From NCBI RefSeq assembly GCF_000069225.1, contig NC_010407.1:682001-746000 (forward strand): 64,000 nucleotides of DNA, read 5' to 3'. The notes under the pieces are model-generated. The model worked only from the letters and a program-made list of their open reading frames with translations, was not told the DNA's origin and ran no database searches. A program made the position numbers and the translations under genes. This document shows positions 7,350 to 14,875 of this stretch, piece by piece (position 1 is the stretch's first letter; the number at the start of each line of letters is the position of its first letter). This DNA comes from Clavibacter sepedonicus (GTDB taxonomy: Bacteria > Actinomycetota > Actinomycetes > Actinomycetales > Microbacteriaceae).

Positions 7350-10300
7350 ATGCAGCCACGAGTAACCGCGATCCTCGTCGCCCACGAGGGCGCGCAGTTC
7401 CTCGACCGGACCATCCAGGGCCTCGCCGCGCAGACGCGCCGGCCCGACCGGGTGGTCGCGGTCGACTTCGGCTCCCGCGACGGATCCGCCGCCCTGCTCG
7501 CGGCGTCCGATCCCACCCGCATGGTGCAGGCCCCGGCGCGCATGACCTTGGGGCAGGCCGTCGACCAGGCCGTCCGCGTGATCCCCGCGCCCGACGGCGA
7601 CCACGAGTTCCTCTGGCTGCTCTCGGCCGACAACGCGCCGGCGCCCGACGCGCTCGAGCGACTGCTCGCCGCGATCGAGGCGTCGCCCAGCGTCGCCGTC
7701 GCCGGCCCGAAGCTGATGGAGTGGGACCACCCCGGCTACATCCACGAGCTCGGCAGCACGCTGACGACCCTCGGTGCGGCCGTGCCCGTCGTCGACGTCG
7801 AGCTCGACCAGGCCCAGTACGACGACATGAGCGACGTCCTCGGCGTCGCCGCGGGCGGGATGCTCGTGCGCCACCGCCTCTGGGACGAGCTCGGCGGGTT
7901 CGACGACGCGCTTCCGGTCATCGACGACGCGCTCGACCTCTGCGTCCGCGCACGACTCGCGGGCCACCGCGTCGTGGTCGTGCCCGCCGCGCGCGTCGCC
8001 TCGGCCGGCGACGCCGCCCCCGGTACCGCCTTCCTCGGGAAGCGCACGCCGCGACGTCGTCGCCGACGCCTCCGCCGCCAGGCCCAGCTCCACCGCCGCC
8101 TCTCGTACGCGCCGCCGGCCGCCGTCCCGTTCCACTGGCTCTCGCTGGTGCCGCTCGCCATCCTGCGCGCCCTCCTGCAGCTGCTCCGCAAGCGGCCGAC
8201 CGCGGCGCCCGGCGAGATCGGCGCGGCGGTCCGCGTCGCCGTCGCGCCCGGCCGGATCCGCGCCAGCCGCCGCCGGCTCGCCGCCGCGAGGACCGCTCCG
8301 TGGTCGAGCATCGCCTCCCTGCGCCAGCCGCTCGCGGTCGGCCGCCGACGGCGGTCGCTGGCGCGCGAGCAGTACCGCGTCGAGCACATGGGCGTGTCCG
8401 ACGGCGTCGAGTTCCTGGCGACGGGCGGCGGGTGGACCGTGCTCGCGGCGCTCGTCCTCTCCGCCGTCATGTGGCTGCCGCGGCTGACCGGCACCGCGCT
8501 CGTCGGCGGGCAGCTCCTCCCGCTCGGCCCGAGCGCGGGCGCTCTGTGGGCGCAGGTCGGCATCGGCGTCCGCGGATCCGGCGCCGGACCCGTCGCGCCG
8601 TCCGACCCGTTCGCCTACGTCCTCGCCGTGCTCGGCAGCGTCACCGCGTGGGAGCCGTCGCTCGCGGTCCTCGGGCTGTTCGTGGCCGCGCTGCCCCTCG
8701 CCGCCCTGGCCGCCTGGCTGTGCGCGGCGCAGCTCACCCGGAACGCCTGGCTGCGCGCGCTGGCCGCCCTCGTCTGGACCCTCGCGCCCACCCTCCTCAT
8801 CGCGCTCGGCGACGGCCGCCTGCCGGCCGTGCTCGCGCACCTGCTCCTCCCGTGGCTCGCGCTCGCGGTGCTGCGCGCGCCGCGCTCGTGGTCGGCGTCC
8901 GCCGTGGCCGGGATCCTGATGGCCGCGGTCGGCGCGTCGGCGCCCTCCCTGGTGCCGGCGGTCCTCGTCCTGTGGCTGGTCGCGACCGTCCGTGCCGGAC
9001 GCCGCGCCGGCCGGCTCGTGACCATCCCCGTGCCGCTCCTCGCCCTCGTCGCGCCGCTCGTCGCATACCGCGTGATGCAGGGCCAGCCGCTCGCCCTCGC
9101 CGCGGACCCGGCCGTGCCCGCCAGCTTCACGCCCGCCGACGTGCCGGGCCTCGCGCTGGGCTTCCCGACCGCGGGCCTCGGCGGCTGGTCCGCGTTCGTC
9201 GACGGCCTGGGTACCGGCCTGCCCGCTGCCGTGCCGCTCATCGTTGTCGCGGTCCTGGTCGCGCCGCTCGTGCTCGGCGCCGTCGCGGCGCTCTTCCTCC
9301 GCGGATCGCACCGGGCTGCCCTCGCCCTCGGCGTGACGGTGCTCGGCTTCGCGACCGCGGTGCTCGCCGCGCGCACGGTGGTGCAGTCGGCCGGATCCGA
9401 GGTCGTCGCGGTCTGGCCGGGATCCGGCCTCAGCCTCCTCTGGCTCGGCCTCGCCGGGGCGCTCGTGCTGGGCTTCGCGACGCTCGGCCGCCGCTCCGTC
9501 GTGCCCGGGCTCGTCGCCGCGGTGACCCTCGTGGTGCTCGCGCTCCCGATCGTCTCCGCCGCGGTCGCCGGATCCACCGCGGTGCGCGCCACCACGGACA
9601 CCTCGCTGCCGGGCCTCGTGGTCGCGGAGGCCGCCACAGATCCCGACGTCGGCACCCTCGTGCTCCGCGCCGCCGACGACGGCTCGCTCTCCGCCGACGT
9701 GGAGCGCGGCGCGGGTCGCACGCTCGAGCAGGTCGCCACGGTCGACTCGACCATCGGGCCGCTCTCCGACACGCAGACCCGCGTCGCCGAGCTCGCGGGC
9801 AACATCTCCTCCCGCTCCGGGCTCGACGCCACCGACGACCTCCGGGCGCTCGGGGTCAGCTACGTGCTCCTCCAGACGCCCGCGGGCGACGCGGAGGCCG
9901 CCGTGAACGACCGCGCGCGCTCGGCCCTCGACGACGATCCCGTCTTCACGGCCGTCGGGCAGACCGAGGCCGGGCTCCTCTGGCGGTTCGTGGGTAGCGA
10001 CGACCTCGTCGCGCAGGTCGCGGGGCCCGGCAACCTCGACGACCCGGGGCGCGCCGCCGTGCTCGCGGCGCAGGCGCTCGTGTTCGCGCTCACCCTGCTC
10101 CTCGCGATCCCCACGGGCGGGCTCGCGGCGCGCAGCCGCCCGCTGCCGGCCTACCGCGAGCCCGTCGTCGGCTCCGACGCGCGTCCCGCGGACGCCGAGG
10201 AGCCGCGGCCCGCGCACGACGACCGCGGCACCCCCGCGTACATCGACGAGCCGACGGGGCAGGCCGTGGAGGCCGCCCCCTTCGGCGACATCCCGCAGGC

Positions 10301-10439
10301 GGGGGAGCGCCCCGCCGGAGACGACGGGGAGGGCGACGGGGACGGAGGCGACGTCGCGCCCGCGCCCGCCGCCGACCAGGACGACGACCGCTCGCGCGGC
10401 GCCGACGACGACCGCAGGAGGACAGATGGCCAGGCGTGA
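7350..10439 (+). CDS. Large membrane glycosyltransferase, GT2 family
   Basis: A 1029-residue protein. Residues 1-230 form a GT2 catalytic domain: the start VTAILVAHEGAQFLDRTI, the acidic nucleotide-sugar site VVAVDFGSRDGS, LSADNAP, and the acceptor-side GGMLVRHRLWDELGGFDD. A basic linker follows. From about residue 360 to 735 there are ten or more hydrophobic helices, then an exported-looking region of about 170 residues, a last helix near residues 900-920 and an acidic, Pro-rich tail. It probably transfers sugars to a membrane-bound glycan. The same kind of gene sits beside whiB2 and DUF5719 in Streptomyces, so this is core envelope biology. It overlaps the next gene by 14 bp. Confidence 0.85.
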   Translation: MQPRVTAILVAHEGAQFLDRTIQGLAAQTRRPDRVVAVDFGSRDGSAALLAASDPTRMVQAPARMTLGQAVDQAVRVIPAPDGDHEFLWLLSADNAPAPDALERLLAAIEASPSVAVAGPKLMEWDHPGYIHELGSTLTTLGAAVPVVDVELDQAQYDDMSDVLGVAAGGMLVRHRLWDELGGFDDALPVIDDALDLCVRARLAGHRVVVVPAARVASAGDAAPGTAFLGKRTPRRRRRRLRRQAQLHRRLSYAPPAAVPFHWLSLVPLAILRALLQLLRKRPTAAPGEIGAAVRVAVAPGRIRASRRRLAAARTAPWSSIASLRQPLAVGRRRRSLAREQYRVEHMGVSDGVEFLATGGGWTVLAALVLSAVMWLPRLTGTALVGGQLLPLGPSAGALWAQVGIGVRGSGAGPVAPSDPFAYVLAVLGSVTAWEPSLAVLGLFVAALPLAALAAWLCAAQLTRNAWLRALAALVWTLAPTLLIALGDGRLPAVLAHLLLPWLALAVLRAPRSWSASAVAGILMAAVGASAPSLVPAVLVLWLVATVRAGRRAGRLVTIPVPLLALVAPLVAYRVMQGQPLALAADPAVPASFTPADVPGLALGFPTAGLGGWSAFVDGLGTGLPAAVPLIVVAVLVAPLVLGAVAALFLRGSHRAALALGVTVLGFATAVLAARTVVQSAGSEVVAVWPGSGLSLLWLGLAGALVLGFATLGRRSVVPGLVAAVTLVVLALPIVSAAVAGSTAVRATTDTSLPGLVVAEAATDPDVGTLVLRAADDGSLSADVERGAGRTLEQVATVDSTIGPLSDTQTRVAELAGNISSRSGLDATDDLRALGVSYVLLQTPAGDAEAAVNDRARSALDDDPVFTAVGQTEAGLLWRFVGSDDLVAQVAGPGNLDDPGRAAVLAAQALVFALTLLLAIPTGGLAARSRPLPAYREPVVGSDARPADAEEPRPAHDDRGTPAYIDEPTGQAVEAAPFGDIPQAGERPAGDDGEGDGDGGDVAPAPAADQDDDRSRGADDDRRRTDGQA

Positions 10440-11943
10440 CGCCGTGCGCATCGCGACGCGCGTGACCACCGGGATCGCCGGCGTCGCCGTGCTCGGCCTC
10501 GTCGTGACCGGCGCGCTCCTGCTCCCGCCCGCCCCGAGCGACGCGAGCGCCCCCTCGGTGCTCGTGACCCCCGTCGCGACCGACCAGCAGCGCGTCTGCC
10601 CCGGCGGGCTCCTCCGCCCGCCCGCGGCGGACGCCGCGTCGTCGACCACCGCGATCGCCGTGGGGAGCGCCGTCGTGACGAGCGGATCCGCGACGACCGG
10701 GACGACCGGCTCCGCCCCCGCCGTCCGCACCTCGAGCATCCAGGCCCCCGAGGTGCAGGGCGCGGCGTCGAGCGCGCCCTCCGTCCTCGCCGTCGCGGGT
10801 GCCGTCGACGACGCGCCGACCGACCTCGCGGGCGCGGCGTCCGAGGTCGCGACGGAGGCCGACCTCGCGGGGCTCGCCGCCGCGTCGTGCTCCGAGGCCA
10901 CCGCCGACGCGTGGCTCGTGGGCGGTGCCACGACCACCGGCCGCACCACGTTCGTCGTGCTGGACAACCCGTCCGGCGTCTCCTCCACCGTCGACCTCGC
11001 GATCACGGGCGAGGACGGGGCCGTCAGCGCTCCCGGGGCCAGCGGGATCTCCGTCCCGGCCGGCGGCCGGCGCGTGCTCAGCCTCGCGGGCCTCGCCCCC
11101 GACCTCGCCTCCCCGGTAGTGCACGTCGAGAGCCGCGGCGGCCAGGTCGTCGCCCGGCTCGAGCAGAGCACGGTGCGCGGGCTCCTCGCGGGCGGCGTCG
11201 ACTGGATCGGCCCGTCCGCGGCCCCGTCCACCGCCCTCACCATGACCGGTCTCCGCATCGACTCGCAGGCGGCGCCCGTCGCGCCCGTCGAGGGCGGGGA
11301 CGCACCCCCCGCCGCCGAGGGAGGGGCCACCCCCGGAGCCGGCTCGGACGGCGGCGCCGACCCCGACCTCGTGACGGCCGTGCGCATCGCGGTCCCCGGA
11401 TCCGACGACGCCGACGTCAGCGTGAGCGTCGCCCCCGAGGAGGGCACCGACGGCACGGGCACGACCTTCACCATCCAGGCCGATGCGGGCCGCACGATCG
11501 ACGTGCCGGTGTCGGACCTCTCCGACGGCCGCTACTCCGTCACCGTGCAGAGCTCGGTGCCGGTGACGGCGGCCGTGCGCAGCGTGTCCGGCGCGGCGGA
11601 GGGCGGCGCGACCGACTTCGCCTGGCTGCCGTCCGCCGAGGCGCTAACGCGCGACGCGCTCGTGTCGGTGCCGGCCGGCCCGGCGCCGCTCCTGCACCTC
11701 CGGAACGCCGGGGACCAGGCGGCCGCCGTCACGGCGCGGCCGACCGACGGCTCCGCATCGGTGTCGCTCGACGTGCCCGCGGGATCCGAGGTCTCGGCCG
11801 CCGTCGAGGCCGGGCGCACCTACCTGCTCGAGGGCGCCGCCGGCCTCACCGCGACCGTGACCCTCGCCGAGCCGGGACGATCCGCGGCGCTGCCCGTCGT
11901 GCCGGTGCTGCCGGCGGCGGATCCGCTGCGCGTCCACCCCTGA
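10426..11943 (+). CDS. DUF5719 family exported protein
   Basis: A 505-residue protein with a basic start and one hydrophobic segment at about residues 12-33, consistent with a signal anchor. The rest is Ala/Thr/Val-rich with repeated beta-sandwich-like blocks (VVLDNPSGVSSTVDLAITG, then FTIQADAGRTIDVPVSDLSDG), which suggests an extracellular domain. The start overlaps the GT2 gene by 14 bp, so translation is coupled and the two products probably work together in envelope glycan assembly. No catalytic residues are recognisable. Family assignment rests on synteny with the actinobacterial whiB2-manB block. Confidence 0.8.
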   Translation: MARRDAVRIATRVTTGIAGVAVLGLVVTGALLLPPAPSDASAPSVLVTPVATDQQRVCPGGLLRPPAADAASSTTAIAVGSAVVTSGSATTGTTGSAPAVRTSSIQAPEVQGAASSAPSVLAVAGAVDDAPTDLAGAASEVATEADLAGLAAASCSEATADAWLVGGATTTGRTTFVVLDNPSGVSSTVDLAITGEDGAVSAPGASGISVPAGGRRVLSLAGLAPDLASPVVHVESRGGQVVARLEQSTVRGLLAGGVDWIGPSAAPSTALTMTGLRIDSQAAPVAPVEGGDAPPAAEGGATPGAGSDGGADPDLVTAVRIAVPGSDDADVSVSVAPEEGTDGTGTTFTIQADAGRTIDVPVSDLSDGRYSVTVQSSVPVTAAVRSVSGAAEGGATDFAWLPSAEALTRDALVSVPAGPAPLLHLRNAGDQAAAVTARPTDGSASVSLDVPAGSEVSAAVEAGRTYLLEGAAGLTATVTLAEPGRSAALPVVPVLPAADPLRVHP

Positions 11944-12055
11944 CGACGGGCGACCCGGGCAGCACGGGCGACGCGCCTCGCGTGCGTGCCGCGCCGCGCG
12001 TACGTGCCGCCGCGTGCGTCGCGCCGGATGCCTGACGGGTGTTCGGGATCCGGCG

Positions 12056-12499
12056 TCAGTGCGGGTCGTACCTGTCTGGGGCGAGGTCCCACGGGTCCTT
12101 GCCGAGCAGCTCGGCGACCGCGCGGTACACGCAGCCCTCCACGAGCGCCCGCTGGTGGTACTCGTCGTCCTCGTGCAGGTGCGCGAGGCGCTCGATGGGG
12201 AGCCGGTAGAAGATGACCCGGCGCTCGTCGGCGAGGACGCTCCAGCGGTCGATGCCGTCGCGCTCGCTGTTGTCTGCCGGCAGCGCGGCGACCTCGAACG
12301 AGACGCGCTCGAGCTCGTCGGGCCAGAGGCCGCGGAGGTACTCGGCGGCGGACGCGATGGTCTGGTCGAAGACGTCGGCGCGCGTGCGCAGCACCGGCAG
12401 CTCCGGGCCGGTGACGGGGGAGCGGAGGCCTCGGCCGTGCCGATCCCGCCAGGAGCCCCGGATGGAGACGTGGCCTCCCCGGCGGCGCGATCGTGGCAT
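12056..12499 (-). CDS. Zincin-like metallopeptidase-family protein (Rv3259-type)
   Basis: A 147-residue protein with a very basic start (MPRSRRRGGHVSIRGSWRDR). Its core FDQTIASAAEYLRGLWPDEL, the strand RVIFYRLPIERLAHLHEDDE and the end LLGKDPWDLAPDRYD match the small actinobacterial family annotated as zincin-like and found between whiB2 and manB. The classical HExxH metal site is not present, so peptidase activity is doubtful. The ATG at 12499 follows TACGAT by 6 nt, so the mRNA is probably leaderless. It is divergent from DUF3499 across only 45 bp. Confidence 0.75.
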   Translation of the reverse strand: MPRSRRRGGHVSIRGSWRDRHGRGLRSPVTGPELPVLRTRADVFDQTIASAAEYLRGLWPDELERVSFEVAALPADNSERDGIDRWSVLADERRVIFYRLPIERLAHLHEDDEYHQRALVEGCVYRAVAELLGKDPWDLAPDRYDPH

Positions 12500-12505
12500 G
12501 GCCCC

Positions 12506-12535
12506 ATCGTACGGCTCCAGGGTCGGCGGTAGTGT
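12506..12535. promoter_or_regulatory. Divergent -10 boxes between the zincin-like gene and DUF3499
   Basis: On the minus strand TACGAT (12511-12506) lies 6 nt before the ATG at 12499. On the plus strand TAGTGT (12530-12535) lies 9 nt before the ATG at 12545. Both genes are therefore predicted to be leaderless or nearly so, with overlapping promoter space. Confidence 0.4.
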
Positions 12536-12544
12536 GGGCCCGAC

Positions 12545-12766
12545 ATGACGAACAGGCCCTGCTCCCGCGTCGGCTGCACCGGCGTCGCCACGACCACCCT
12601 CACCTACGTCTACGCGGACTCCATGGCCGTCCTCGGTCCCCTCAGCCACGACTCCGAGCCGCACAGCTACGACCTCTGCGACCGCCACGCGGCCCGCCTC
12701 TCGGCCCCGCAGGGGTGGCAGATCGTCCGGCACGGGGTGCTCGGTGAGGTAGGTTTCGGGGCATGA
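12545..12766 (+). CDS. DUF3499 family protein
   Basis: A 73-residue protein with two CxxxxC/CxxH-type pairs: CSRVGC near the N-terminus and CDRH later (YDLCDRHAARL), so it probably folds around a metal ion. The sequence TTTLTYVYADSMAVLGPL and the position directly before manB match DUF3499 (Rv3258c in mycobacteria). Its TGA overlaps the manB ATG in an ATGA arrangement, which implies translational coupling. Function is unknown; the fixed neighbourhood suggests a role tied to mannose metabolism. Confidence 0.85.
   Translation: MTNRPCSRVGCTGVATTTLTYVYADSMAVLGPLSHDSEPHSYDLCDRHAARLSAPQGWQIVRHGVLGEVGFGA
12750..12755 (+). promoter_or_regulatory. Candidate internal promoter box for manB
   Basis: TAGGTT inside the last codons of DUF3499, 7 nt before the manB ATG. 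It could give a leaderless manB transcript in addition to coupled translation. Confidence 0.35.
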
Positions 12767-14190
12767 CGACGACTGCCGCCGAGACGCTGACCGCCATAGT
12801 GAAGACCTACGACGTGCGAGGTCTCGTCGGGAGCCAGCTCACCGAGGAGCTGGTCACCGCCCTCGGCGCCGGCTTCGTCGACGAGCTCGGCGCCGCCGGG
12901 AGCGAGGTCGTCGTGGGCCACGACATGCGCGACTCCTCGCCGGCGTTCGCCCAGGCGTTCGCCCGGGGCGCCACGGCCCGCGGCGGGAACGTCCTCCTCA
13001 TCGGCCTGTGCTCCACGGACGAGACCTACTTCGCGTCGGGATCCCTCGACGCCCCCGCGGTCATGTTCACCGCCAGCCACAACCCGGCCACCTACAACGG
13101 CCTCAAGTTCTCCCGCGCGGGTGCCCAGGGCATCAGCCTCGACACGGGACTCGCCGCCATCCGCGACCGCGCCATCGGCTTCCTCTCCGACGGCATCGCG
13201 CCCGTCGAGCCCGCGGGCGAGGTGCGCGAGCGCGACGTGCTCGCCGACTACGCGGGCTACCTGCGCCAGCTGGTCGACCTCTCCGGCATCCGGCCGCTGC
13301 GCGTCGTGGTCGACGCGGGCAACGGCATGGGCGGCATGACCGTCCCCGCGGTCCTCGGCACCGCGGCGGGCCTGCCCGAGCTGCCCATCGAGATCATCCC
13401 GCTGTACTTCGAGCTCGACGGCACCTTCCCGAACCACGAGGCGAACCCGCTCGAGCCGGCCAACCTGGTCGACCTGCAGAAGGCCGTCGTCGAGCACGGC
13501 GCCGACCTCGGGCTCGCGTTCGACGGCGACGCGGACCGCTGCTTCGTGGTGGACGAGAAGGGCCGGGCCGTCACGCCCAGCGCCGTCGCCGCCATCGTCG
13601 CGCTCCGCGAGATCTCGCGTGTGAAGGCGCAGTCGCCCGGCGACGACGTCACGGTGCTGCACAACCTCATCACCTCGCGCATCGTGCCCGAGACGATCGA
13701 GGCCGCGGGCGCCACGGCGGTCCGCACGCGCGTCGGCCACTCCCTCATCAAGGACCAGATGGCCGCGACCGGCGCCGTCTTCGGCGGCGAGCACTCCGCG
13801 CACTACTACTTCCGCGACTTCTGGGGCGCCGACAACGGCATGCTCGCCGCGATGCACCTGCTCGCCGAGTTCGGCCAGACCGACGGCCTCATGTCCGACC
13901 TCTCGGCGCGGTACACCCCGTACGCGCTCTCGGGCGAGATCAACAGCACGGTCGATGACGTGCCCGCCGCCTACGAGCGCATCGTCGAGGCGTTCCGAGG
14001 CCGCGGCGAGTTCGACGAGCTCGACGGCCTCACGGTCGACGGCCCGGTCGGCGACGACGGCGCGTTCTGGTGGTTCAGCGTCCGCCCCTCGAACACCGAG
14101 CCGCTGCTGCGCCTGAACGTCGAGGCGTCCACCGAGGAGAAGATGGCCGCCCTCCGCGACGAGCTCCTGGGGCTGATCCGCGGGGCCTGA
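12763..14190 (+). CDS. manB: Phosphomannomutase / phosphoglucomutase
   Basis: A 475-residue alpha-D-phosphohexomutase that converts mannose-6-phosphate to mannose-1-phosphate for GDP-mannose. The four family motifs are all there: active-site Ser in TASHNPATYNGLK (about residues 104-116), the metal-binding loop DGDADRC (about 250-256), the sugar-specificity loop GGEHSAHYYFRD, and the phosphate-binding RPSNTEPLLRLNVEA near the C-terminus. Length is normal. It shares ATGA with the end of DUF3499 and is followed by a strong hairpin terminator. Together with manA it supplies mannose units to the glycosyltransferases of this region. Confidence 0.94.
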   Translation: MTTTAAETLTAIVKTYDVRGLVGSQLTEELVTALGAGFVDELGAAGSEVVVGHDMRDSSPAFAQAFARGATARGGNVLLIGLCSTDETYFASGSLDAPAVMFTASHNPATYNGLKFSRAGAQGISLDTGLAAIRDRAIGFLSDGIAPVEPAGEVRERDVLADYAGYLRQLVDLSGIRPLRVVVDAGNGMGGMTVPAVLGTAAGLPELPIEIIPLYFELDGTFPNHEANPLEPANLVDLQKAVVEHGADLGLAFDGDADRCFVVDEKGRAVTPSAVAAIVALREISRVKAQSPGDDVTVLHNLITSRIVPETIEAAGATAVRTRVGHSLIKDQMAATGAVFGGEHSAHYYFRDFWGADNGMLAAMHLLAEFGQTDGLMSDLSARYTPYALSGEINSTVDDVPAAYERIVEAFRGRGEFDELDGLTVDGPVGDDGAFWWFSVRPSNTEPLLRLNVEASTEEKMAALRDELLGLIRGA

Positions 14191-14210
14191 TCCCGTCATC
14201 CGCACCAGCC

Positions 14211-14243
14211 GACGCCGCGTCCCTCCCCGAGGGGCGCGGCGTC
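14211..14243 (+). terminator. Terminator after manB
   Basis: GACGCCGCG pairs with CGCGGCGTC, with an inner CCCC/GGGG pairing around a short loop. It isolates manB from the copper cassette. There is no T tract, as is usual at this GC content. Confidence 0.65.
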
Positions 14244-14265
14244 GTCGCGTGCATGGTGCGCGCGC

Positions 14266-14304
14266 ATACCCCCAGGGGGTTCCCTTCGATACCCCTCGGG
14301 GGTA
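14266..14304 (+). promoter_or_regulatory. Two tandem CsoR-type operators
   Basis: ATACCCCCAGGGGGTT (14266-14281) and ATACCCCTCGGGGGTA (14289-14304) are near-perfect G/C-rich inverted repeats of the kind bound by copper-sensing CsoR tetramers. Their offset is 23 bp, about two helical turns. They lie just before the ribosome-binding site of csoR, so CsoR probably represses its own operon, with release when Cu(I) binds. Confidence 0.8.
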
Positions 14305-14332
14305 CCATGGACGGGAACAGGAGGTGGCCGCG

Positions 14333-14614
14333 ATGGTCGGGTACAGCGAGGGCAAGGACGACATCCTCAAGCGGCTGCGGCGCGCGGAGGGGCAGGTGCG
14401 CGGGATCGAGCGCATGGTCGAGTCCGACACGTACTGCATCGACGTGCTCACGCAGGTCTCGGCCGTCACGCGCGCCATGGAGACCGTCGCCCTGAAGCTG
14501 CTCGACGACCACCTCGCCCACTGCCTCGCGGAGGCGGCCCGCGAGGGCGGCCAGGTCGCGGACGACAAGGTGCGCGAGGCCTCCGCGGCCATCGCGCGGC
14601 TCGTCCGGTCCTGA
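14333..14614 (+). CDS. csoR: Copper-sensing repressor CsoR
   Basis: A 93-residue all-helical CsoR/RcnR-family repressor. The Cu(I) ligands are visible: Cys in TYCIDVL, then His and Cys four residues apart in DDHLAHCL, giving the Cys-His-Cys pattern of true CsoR. GQVRGIERMV is the conserved DNA-contact helix. The ATG at 14333 follows a perfect AGGAGG; an upstream ATG at 14249 would run through the operators and is rejected. It heads the csoR-copZ-copA operon and is preceded by two matching operator palindromes. Confidence 0.93.
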   Translation: MVGYSEGKDDILKRLRRAEGQVRGIERMVESDTYCIDVLTQVSAVTRAMETVALKLLDDHLAHCLAEAAREGGQVADDKVREASAAIARLVRS

Positions 14615-14658
14615 TCCGCCGGCGCCCCATCGACATCGCGCGACCCGAAGGAGACCCC

Positions 14659-14874
14659 ATGACCACCACGACCTTCCCCGTCACCGGGATGACCTGCGCC
14701 CACTGCGTCGCGAGCGTCACCGAGGAGGTCGGCGAGCTGCCGGGCGTCGCGTCCGTGGCCGTCGACCTCGTCGTCGGCGGCGCGTCCACCGTCACCGTCG
14801 AGAGCGACGCGCCCCTCGACCCCGCCGCCCTGCGCGCCGCGGTCGACGAGGCCGGGTACGTCGCGGGGCTCTGA
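14659..14874 (+). CDS. copZ: Copper chaperone, HMA domain
   Basis: A 71-residue heavy-metal-associated domain protein that carries Cu(I) in the cytoplasm and hands it to CopA. The metal site is GMTCAHC at residues 10-16, and the ferredoxin-like fold is complete in length. GAAGGAG lies about 6 nt before the ATG. The stop codon is 1 nt before the copA start, so expression of the two is tightly coupled. Confidence 0.93.
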   Translation: MTTTTFPVTGMTCAHCVASVTEEVGELPGVASVAVDLVVGGASTVTVESDAPLDPAALRAAVDEAGYVAGL

Positions 14875-14875
14875 C

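Noticed and set aside
6945..11495. Open frame of about 1500 codons on the minus strand
   Set aside because: It is antisense to whiB2, the GT2 gene and DUF5719, all of which have clear domains and codon structure. The antisense product has no recognisable domains.
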